DNA of 11,937 nucleotides from CAUZEO01 sp963578625 (GTDB lineage Bacteria; Verrucomicrobiota; Kiritimatiellia; SLOV01). The DNA lies in assembly GCA_963578625.1 (NCBI GenBank), contig CAUZEO010000151.1, forward strand, positions 1 to 11,937. The letters are read 5' to 3'. The position numbers and the translations under genes are program-made. A model generated the notes under the pieces. The model did not search any database. It was given only the letters and a program-made list of their open reading frames with translations, and was not told the origin of the DNA. Positions 6,868 through 11,937 of this stretch are shown here, piece by piece. The number at the start of each line of letters is the position of its first letter. The stretch's first letter is position 1.

Positions 6868-7197
6868 CACAACCGTTACTGTTCCCGAGCCGGCATCGTA
6901 GTTGAACTTCTTGCCGGGCGGGGGATCGGGGATTTTCGGGAGAAACCCCGTCTGCCGGAGTTCCTCCAAGGATGCAGGGTTCTTTCCTTCCTCCATCTTG
7001 AATGAACCGATCGCTTTATCGATTGCGATCAGCGCCACCTTGGATTGCATATCGTGGGCGATACCCAACGTACCTTTTACATAGGCATCCCCGATGTTTC
7101 GGTTCTTGTCTTTCGCTTCACCCTGGTCCGAACACCCCATCAGCACGACCGCCAGAATTATGGGAGTCGAGATTTTGAGCCACTTTCGTTTCTTCAT
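6859..7197 (-). CDS. Small lipoprotein with pseudopilin-like (GspG-type) segment
   Basis: 112 residues. The N-terminus is a lipoprotein signal: positive KKRKWLK, a hydrophobic stretch (11-20) and lipobox L-M-G-C with Cys22, giving a mature protein anchored by lipid. Residues about 53-112 read like the globular part of type II secretion major pseudopilins: a helix with AIDKAIGSFKMEEGKNPASL, then LRQTGFLPKIPDPPPGKKFNYD and a final beta strand. The pilin methylation site and long N-terminal pilin helix are missing, so it is a lipid-anchored relative or mimic, not a true pseudopilin. The start is clear, with AAGGAG six bases before the ATG. It is the last gene of the methyltransferase/CII-like set, 94 bases after the preceding stop. 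Role unknown. Confidence 0.75.
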   Translation of the reverse strand: MKKRKWLKISTPIILAVVLMGCSDQGEAKDKNRNIGDAYVKGTLGIAHDMQSKVALIAIDKAIGSFKMEEGKNPASLEELRQTGFLPKIPDPPPGKKFNYDAGSGTVTVVAK

Positions 7198-7291
7198 TTG
7201 ATCTCCTTTTTCCTCAGCAATTCTATTGCTTGATGTACCGGCCCTTTTCGCACGCCGTAACGAAACTTTCGGTTGTCGATTTCAACACCTC
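7198..7291 (-). promoter_or_regulatory. Intergenic segment with orphan Shine-Dalgarno and small hairpin
   Basis: On the minus strand a perfect AGGAGG (7293-7288) directly overlaps the stop of the CII-like gene, but no ATG follows at a useful distance. A TTG at 7285-7283 would be only two bases away and gives a 20-residue ORF. A frame entered at ATC (7280-7278), seven bases away, gives 28 residues and ends at 7194 with its TGA overlapping the lipoprotein ATG. AGCAAT (7216-7221) and ATTGCT (7225-7230) form a six-base hairpin. This may be a coupling peptide, a decayed gene or an mRNA processing site. Confidence 0.3.
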
Positions 7292-7681
7292 CTAGGCGGA
7301 ACGTATTTTCTCCGCTTCGTTCTCCAGGATTTCCCCGTCGTTCTCGATACTCTCCGACACGGTGTCGAGCAGTGTGGAAAACTCTTTCAGAATTCCACGG
7401 GTAACATTGATCAGGGGAATGTCACTTTGTGATTCCAGCGCAGAGTTCTCGATGAAATAATCGTTGTTCTGTTCACACAACCATTTGACCGGGCCATGAT
7501 CTCCGGTCAACTCGACGATCCTCTGAAGACGGTCGAGCGGGTTGTCCGCACCCGGTGAATCAGGATGATCTTTCGGGTGGCACCATTTATAAAGGAGCGA
7601 TGCCGATAAGTTCATATCCGCCGAGATCGACTTGACGCCAACGCTACCCATACAGCGCTTCAAGATTTCGTGCGATTTCAT
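7292..7681 (-). CDS. CII-like helix-turn-helix regulator
   Basis: 129-residue small DNA-binding protein resembling the phage regulatory CII-like family. Residues 16-34 (VKSISADMNLSASLLYKWC) form the predicted helix-turn-helix. They are followed by a proline/acid-rich turn and the family-like segment GADNPLDRLQRIVELTGD (44-61), then a conserved-looking VKWLCEQNNDYFIEN (65-79). The C-terminal 40 residues are acidic with hydrophobic spacing typical of an oligomerising helix or coiled coil. The start has AGAGGA seven bases upstream. It lies 39 bases after the methyltransferase stop. No integrase, capsid or other phage gene is near, so it is more likely a resident regulator than part of a prophage. 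Targets are unknown; the intergenic regions of its own operon are the obvious first candidates. Confidence 0.7.
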   Translation of the reverse strand: MKSHEILKRCMGSVGVKSISADMNLSASLLYKWCHPKDHPDSPGADNPLDRLQRIVELTGDHGPVKWLCEQNNDYFIENSALESQSDIPLINVTRGILKEFSTLLDTVSESIENDGEILENEAEKIRSA

Positions 7682-7720
7682 AGCGATTCCTCTGGCCGGG
7701 TCCTTTTCGCATGAGTCCGG

Positions 7721-8587
7721 CTATGGATTTCTAGCGGTGATCATCCACGAACTCGAGTTCATTACGATGCTCCCGTCTTCAATCGAGAAATGCGACAGCT
7801 CTTCTCCAAGGGCGGATTTAATATCGGCCTCCTTTTGAAGTGCCTCATCGCCGGCCTCTCGAAAAACTTCGCCCGCCGGACCCAATGTGAGTTGAAATTC
7901 CATTGCGTCATCGGCGTCCCGACCCACCGTTACTGGTGAATCTATCCGCTGAAATTCGATGTCGTGATAACCCGCGATTACCAGCTGCCCGGTCACCATT
8001 TCCTGGTTCGCCATCGATAGGGCGCCCGGGCCACAGGATCGCGCGCCGTCTCCAGGAGGGGGTAAGAACTTCAGCACGGTTTCCTTGGGAATTTTAAACC
8101 ATGCGTTGTCGTCGATCGTTCTCCAAACCAGGAGCATCATGCGCCCGCCCGGTTTCAACGCGGTTCTCATATTTCGCAACCCGGCGACCGGACTCTCGAA
8201 GAACATTGCGCCGAATCTGGCAAAGCAAAAATCGAAGTTACCCGGGAATGAAAAGTCCTGCGCGTCGCCCGCGACAAATTCGACGTTCCTTGCGTCGGCG
8301 GTTTGAGCGTCCGTCCTTGCAATTTCGAGGAACTTTTCGCAGCAATCGATGCCGAGGACGTATCCGGATGGGCCGACCCTTTGCCCCAACTCGATCGCCG
8401 TATCGCCGAACCCGCAACCAACGTCGACAATGCGTTCGCCCTCGGAAATTTCGAGGGAACCGAATGCCCTGTCGCTATGTCCGCTCAGGCCATCGACGAG
8501 AACGTGGCGAAACCGGATAAATTTCGGGGCAAGAACTTCGTTCCAGAAGTCCGTGAATTCTTTGGTGGGCTGTGCGTCTTCAAGCAT
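7721..8587 (-). CDS. Class I SAM-dependent methyltransferase (UbiE/type 11-like)
   Basis: 288 residues from ATG 8587. The Rossmann-like SAM site is clear: motif I IVDVGCGFGD (53-62), the acidic end of strand 2 in GIDCCEK (79-85), GDAQDFSFP (108-115), FDFCFARFGAMFF (118-130, motif IV position) and LRNMRTALKPGGRMMLLVW (137-155). The C-terminal half (160-288) is a substrate-specific cap with no recognised signature. The RFGAMFF...GGR...W pattern is common in small-molecule methyltransferases of the UbiE/SmtA type, so protein or lipid-quinone specificity cannot be decided. TTG at 8593 is an alternative start two codons upstream, but the AGGA seven bases before 8587 and a promoter at 8617-8645 support 8587. 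First gene of a probable operon with the CII-like and lipoprotein genes. Confidence 0.85.
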   Translation of the reverse strand: MLEDAQPTKEFTDFWNEVLAPKFIRFRHVLVDGLSGHSDRAFGSLEISEGERIVDVGCGFGDTAIELGQRVGPSGYVLGIDCCEKFLEIARTDAQTADARNVEFVAGDAQDFSFPGNFDFCFARFGAMFFESPVAGLRNMRTALKPGGRMMLLVWRTIDDNAWFKIPKETVLKFLPPPGDGARSCGPGALSMANQEMVTGQLVIAGYHDIEFQRIDSPVTVGRDADDAMEFQLTLGPAGEVFREAGDEALQKEADIKSALGEELSHFSIEDGSIVMNSSSWMITARNP

Positions 8588-8616
8588 GGGCAATTCCTGC
8601 CCTGGTATCGGCGGGA

Positions 8617-8645
8617 ATCATATCTTTCGGCGATCCCGGCATCAA
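8617..8645 (-). promoter_or_regulatory. Sigma-70-type promoter for the methyltransferase operon
   Basis: On the minus strand TTGATG (8645-8640) and TATGAT (8622-8617) are separated by 17 bases, with 4/6 and 5/6 matches to the consensus. Transcription would start near 8610, giving a leader of about 23 bases before ATG 8587 with an AGGA site in it. Confidence 0.5.
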
Positions 8646-8775
8646 CGCAAGGTCTCAGAGCCCGATCGCCAGTTTCCGGAAAATGTACGTCAGGTGCAGT
8701 CTCCTGTCCATTTAGTTTGCCTTATGGATTGCTTGTTCCTAAGAGTTGGCACAGTCGAAGCGAAAGTGAGGTTCC

Positions 8776-11700
8776 ATGAAATGTTTGCGCCGTTTACTTC
8801 CGGTTATTGGTCTTCTCCTCCCGATGGCTTTTGCCAGTGCCCAGCAGGCACCGGTTGCGGTCGATGATCTGCTGCGGGTGGTTGCGGGGTCGACGAACAC
8901 GTTCGACTACCTGCATCTGAACGATACCGATGCGGATGGCGACACGCTGGCGATGACGCCAATCAACGGGGTCGAATTCATTCCTATGCCTGGCTTTTCG
9001 GGTACGACCAACTTCACGTATGTCGTCACCGATGGCACTCTCCAGTCGACCGGCACAGCGACTGTGGCAGTCAACACCCCGATCAACGCCGAGGCGGCGC
9101 GCGACCAGATTCTCGCTGGCGTCACCCACATCGCCAGTGGGGTAAGCCCCGGCAAGCTGGTGGTCTTCGGTCCGACGGCCTATGCGGTCAATTGGTTCGA
9201 CGGCGAGGGTGAGTATGATCCAATGGTTGGTGTTGCCTCATGGGGGAGCGGCAAGGTGATTGCCCAGCCGGATCACCAGATGCTTAACGTGGACAACTAC
9301 GGGGGCCAGGGCGACACGGCGCAGTTTGTGTTCAACGGTCTTGCATGGCTCAGCGGAACAACCAACCGGAACATTTCCATCATCACGTATGACAGCGATC
9401 ACCGCGACTGGTTCGAGACGCAGGGATACAGCAATGTCGTCGTTGCCAGCGAATCGTCGCTGACAAACGACCTGCCGGGTGCGGATGTCTTCTTCGCGGC
9501 GTGGCTGGGTTCCAAGGAGCCGGATCACAACCTCGAAGCCATCGGCGATTTCGTGACGGTGGGCGGTGGCCTGTTCATGTGCGACTACGGCAATGGCTAT
9601 GAGGATTACTGGTGGAACCACACCCTGCGTTACCACGCGCCGGGCAACCGTCTGCTGCGCGAGGCGGGCATTGGCTTCTGCAACGGCGGACACGGAGGCT
9701 CGGGTGCGATCGTTGCCACCAACCGCTCAACTGCCAAGCTGGAGTTTGACACCGCACTGGCGATGTTGGAGGACTCGGCGGGCTACACCGATGCAGAACT
9801 TGAACAGGGCGGCGAGTTGCTTGCCCGCGTCTCCCAGGTTGTTCCGGACAACGACATCCTTTTGGCCCGCCGCAACGTGGTGTTCTTTGATCGGGTCGAG
9901 CAGATCAATCCGACCCCGGCCACACCGATTTCCGACCCATTTGAACAATCGTTGCTCTCGCAGGAATCGGAGATCCTGGCAGCCACGCCCCCCGCAGATG
10001 TGGTGGCACACCGCACGGCGGAGGCGGTTTACGGAACCATCCCGACCACCGCGCCGCGCGTCACCGACACGGTGGCCATCAATGGAAACCGCTCGCGCTG
10101 GCAAGCCACCGGGTTCTATGCCGTGCCCGGGGAATTGGTAACCGTCACCTTGCCCTCGGCGCTGGTGGGTCAAGGCTACCGCATCCGGATCAATGCGCAT
10201 CGGGACAATATATCCGCACGCAACACATGGGAGCGTATGCCATCCGTCCATCGCGATTACGAGATCACGGGCACGACCTCGCAGGTGGCCAACGCCTTCG
10301 GTGGCGCCATCTTTATCGATTTTCGCGGCGGCGGATTCGAGGCAGCCCCGCCCGCCCACGGCATGGTGAACATCACCGTTTCAGGCGCCGTGAGGCACCC
10401 TTGGTTCGATCTCGACCGGCACGCCGATACGGACTGGAATTCCAATTTGCGCGATCAACCGGGCACCTATGGCGTGCTCGTTAGTTCCAATCATGTTGTC
10501 GTTCTGCCGAAACACCAAATCGAGGAAGCGAACCTGACGGAACCGACGCGACTGATGACTTGGTGGAACCAAGTGGTCCAGTCCGAGGACGATCTGGCGG
10601 GATACACGCTTCAGCGCACCGGCGCGGAAGTGGCCAATGTGGATGTGCAGATCAGCGCCGGGGCGGCCCACTCGGGGTTCCCGTTCCAAGCCTATGAGAA
10701 GCATTGGGGGAATCTCGCCGATGTCGCCCGGTTGACCACCCTCGGTTCCTGGGGCGATTTTCACGAACTCGGCCATAACCACCAGCGTAGTTGGTGGAAA
10801 TTCAATGACGGCGATACCGAAGTTACTTGCAACGTCTTCTCCACCTTCTGCCTGCGGACGCTTGCCTCTGCTCCTTCTCCCGGCGGATGGGGCTGGACCG
10901 TCGATCCCGCAGCGGTGATTCAGAAGGCGACCTCGGCAGTGCAGGCGACAAACTACCTGGGTACAAGCTCCTTGTCGGATCGGCTCTCGTTCTGGGTGCA
11001 ACTCGCCGACGGTTTCGGGTGGGATGCCTACAAACAGGTCCTCGGAAGCTATGAACAGGATAATGCAACCAACCCCGGAAACCTGCCCTCGGGGGACCAG
11101 GAAGACATGGAACAGTGGCTGGTTCGCTTCTCCACCGAGGTGGGCTACGACCTGAGCGGCTTCATGGTCGACACCTGGGGGCTGCCGATCGGAACCGCGG
11201 TCGTCGCGCAAGTCAGCCACCTGCCGGATTGGATGCCTGTCATCGGCGGCATGCCGGATCAAGCAACTGCCGTAAACAAGGCGCATACCCTCGACTATTC
11301 AACCTTCAGCTATTCCATGGACGGCACTGCGGATGTGGTCAATGTTTCAGCACCTGCCCACGGTATGCTGATCGATCATGGCAATGGAACCTGGACATAC
11401 GAACCGGACTACAATTTCGTCGGCACCGAAACTTTCGTTTACACCCTGCGCTCGAGCGCGGGCAACACCCAGGACTTTACCAACACCGTTTCGGTGCTTG
11501 CACAGGGAGCATACAAGGAAACCTGGCTGAATATAGGCGGAAACTCTATCTCCGACCTGACCGGATCACCGAACTATCCAGACAATCCCGACGAAAGCGA
11601 AGTCGTCGACTCGCTGCAGCTGCCGATCAATGCGGGTTCCGGTTACGGGGTTCGGCTACGCGCCCTGTTGCTGCCACCGACCACCGGAAGCTATACCTTC

Positions 11701-11937
11701 TGGACCGCGTCCGACGACAACAGTGAAATTTGGCTCAGCACCGACACCAACGCAGCCAACATCGCGGCCATTGCCGATGTGAACGGCTGGACCGATCCAC
11801 TCGAGTGGACAAAGTTTGCCAGTCAGCAGTCCGTCCCGATCCCATTGGTTGCCGCCCAGAAGTATTATATGGAAGTGTTTCAAAAAGAAGGGAGCGGAGG
11901 CGACCATTTGGCGATTGCATGGGAGGTGCCGGGCACC
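8776..11937 (+). CDS. Secreted modular M60-family (enhancin/TCAF-like) metallopeptidase, partial at right edge
   Basis: The frame is open for 1054 codons from ATG 8776 to the window end without a stop, so the C-terminus is missing. Order: signal peptide (1-22, AFASA before QQ); cadherin-like domain (about 25-102; DDTDADGD-type motif as NDTDADGDTL, end GTATVAVN); GATase/ThuA-like Rossmann part (about 105-330; VVFGPTAYAV, ISIITYDSDH, GGGLFMCDYG); M60 N-terminal beta domain (about 435-545; RWQATGFYAVPGELVTVTLP); M60 catalytic domain (about 560-825) with zinc motif HELGH (663-667) and distal Glu682; second cadherin-like domain (about 829-912); PA14 domain (from about 913). M60 enzymes cleave glycoproteins such as mucins; PA14 and cadherin-like domains usually bind glycans or space domains. 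A weak GAGG lies four bases before the ATG. Likely substrates are extracellular glycoproteins, but this is inferred. Confidence 0.88.
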   Translation, partial: MKCLRRLLPVIGLLLPMAFASAQQAPVAVDDLLRVVAGSTNTFDYLHLNDTDADGDTLAMTPINGVEFIPMPGFSGTTNFTYVVTDGTLQSTGTATVAVNTPINAEAARDQILAGVTHIASGVSPGKLVVFGPTAYAVNWFDGEGEYDPMVGVASWGSGKVIAQPDHQMLNVDNYGGQGDTAQFVFNGLAWLSGTTNRNISIITYDSDHRDWFETQGYSNVVVASESSLTNDLPGADVFFAAWLGSKEPDHNLEAIGDFVTVGGGLFMCDYGNGYEDYWWNHTLRYHAPGNRLLREAGIGFCNGGHGGSGAIVATNRSTAKLEFDTALAMLEDSAGYTDAELEQGGELLARVSQVVPDNDILLARRNVVFFDRVEQINPTPATPISDPFEQSLLSQESEILAATPPADVVAHRTAEAVYGTIPTTAPRVTDTVAINGNRSRWQATGFYAVPGELVTVTLPSALVGQGYRIRINAHRDNISARNTWERMPSVHRDYEITGTTSQVANAFGGAIFIDFRGGGFEAAPPAHGMVNITVSGAVRHPWFDLDRHADTDWNSNLRDQPGTYGVLVSSNHVVVLPKHQIEEANLTEPTRLMTWWNQVVQSEDDLAGYTLQRTGAEVANVDVQISAGAAHSGFPFQAYEKHWGNLADVARLTTLGSWGDFHELGHNHQRSWWKFNDGDTEVTCNVFSTFCLRTLASAPSPGGWGWTVDPAAVIQKATSAVQATNYLGTSSLSDRLSFWVQLADGFGWDAYKQVLGSYEQDNATNPGNLPSGDQEDMEQWLVRFSTEVGYDLSGFMVDTWGLPIGTAVVAQVSHLPDWMPVIGGMPDQATAVNKAHTLDYSTFSYSMDGTADVVNVSAPAHGMLIDHGNGTWTYEPDYNFVGTETFVYTLRSSAGNTQDFTNTVSVLAQGAYKETWLNIGGNSISDLTGSPNYPDNPDESEVVDSLQLPINAGSGYGVRLRALLLPPTTGSYTFWTASDDNSEIWLSTDTNAANIAAIADVNGWTDPLEWTKFASQQSVPIPLVAAQKYYMEVFQKEGSGGDHLAIAWEVPGT

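Noticed and set aside
7292..7681. CII-like gene as a sign of a prophage
   Set aside because: No integrase, terminase, structural or lysis genes and no attachment-site repeats are seen. The neighbours are a methyltransferase and a lipoprotein with matching composition.
8713..8746. Plus-strand promoter for the M60 gene: TTGCCT, 17 bases, TAAGAG
   Set aside because: The -10 hexamer matches only three of six consensus bases, too weak to call, although the location would be suitable.
8747..8761. Sigma-54-like promoter: TGGCAC with GC at the correct GG-N10-GC spacing upstream of the M60 gene
   Set aside because: The -12 part reads AAGC instead of TTGC, and transcription would begin about three bases before the start codon, leaving no ribosome-binding site in the transcript.
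9238..11286. Several open frames longer than 150 codons, on both strands, across the M60 gene
   Set aside because: They are out-of-frame or antisense to a 1054-codon frame with a signal peptide, zinc motif and four recognisable domain types; G+C-rich codon use opens the other frames.
1..11937. tRNA or rRNA genes, CRISPR arrays, insertion sequences, integrases
   Set aside because: No cloverleaf, spaced direct-repeat array, transposase or recombinase motif was recognised by reading either strand.

Overview
The window (about 57% G+C by eye) looks like a piece of a free-living Gram-negative-type bacterium. A Verrucomicrobiota/Kiritimatiellota/Lentisphaerota (PVC) origin is my best guess. It rests on a modular secreted M60 protease with cadherin-like and PA14 domains, a pseudopilin-like small lipoprotein, a CII-like regulator and a CPBP protease with a large soluble insert. 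This is inference from gene style; no rRNA or taxonomic marker is present.

Layout. (1) 1-335: no convincing full gene. The left edge carries a strongly structured intergenic element (inverted repeat 25-60, smaller hairpin 100-113), followed by a 27-codon ORF (252-335) that stops directly against rdgB. (2) 351-941 (+): RdgB/HAM1 nucleotide-pool pyrophosphatase. (3) 5198 to 951 (-): three tightly packed same-strand genes. They encode a NamZ/DUF1343 (GH171) exo-N-acetylmuramidase-like protein, a single-chain fusion of a MurU-type nucleotidyltransferase with an AmgK-type sugar kinase, and an unusual sigma-70 family factor. (4) 5199-5357: divergent promoter region with a phased direct repeat. (5) 5358-6848 (+): CPBP (CAAX-protease/Abi) intramembrane metalloprotease. 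(6) 8587 to 6859 (-): SAM methyltransferase, CII-like DNA-binding protein and pseudopilin-like lipoprotein, probably one transcription unit with a promoter at 8617-8645. (7) 8776 to the right edge (+): a very large secreted M60-family (enhancin/TCAF-like) protein, 1054 codons without a stop and still open at the edge.

The most interesting functional unit is (3). NamZ enzymes release MurNAc from the ends of peptidoglycan chains. AmgK phosphorylates MurNAc on the anomeric carbon, and MurU turns MurNAc-1-P into UDP-MurNAc. An operon joining the hydrolase with a kinase-uridylyltransferase fusion would be a compact route from cell-wall sugar to the peptidoglycan precursor pool, bypassing de novo UDP-MurNAc synthesis. 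The adjoining sigma factor may tie this route to transcription, but that link is inference. The second highlight is the M60 protein. Its order of domains (GATase-like Rossmann part, M60 N-terminal beta domain, M60 catalytic domain) resembles animal TCAF proteins, but it keeps an intact HExxH...E zinc site. No tRNA, rRNA, CRISPR array, insertion sequence or attachment site was recognised.
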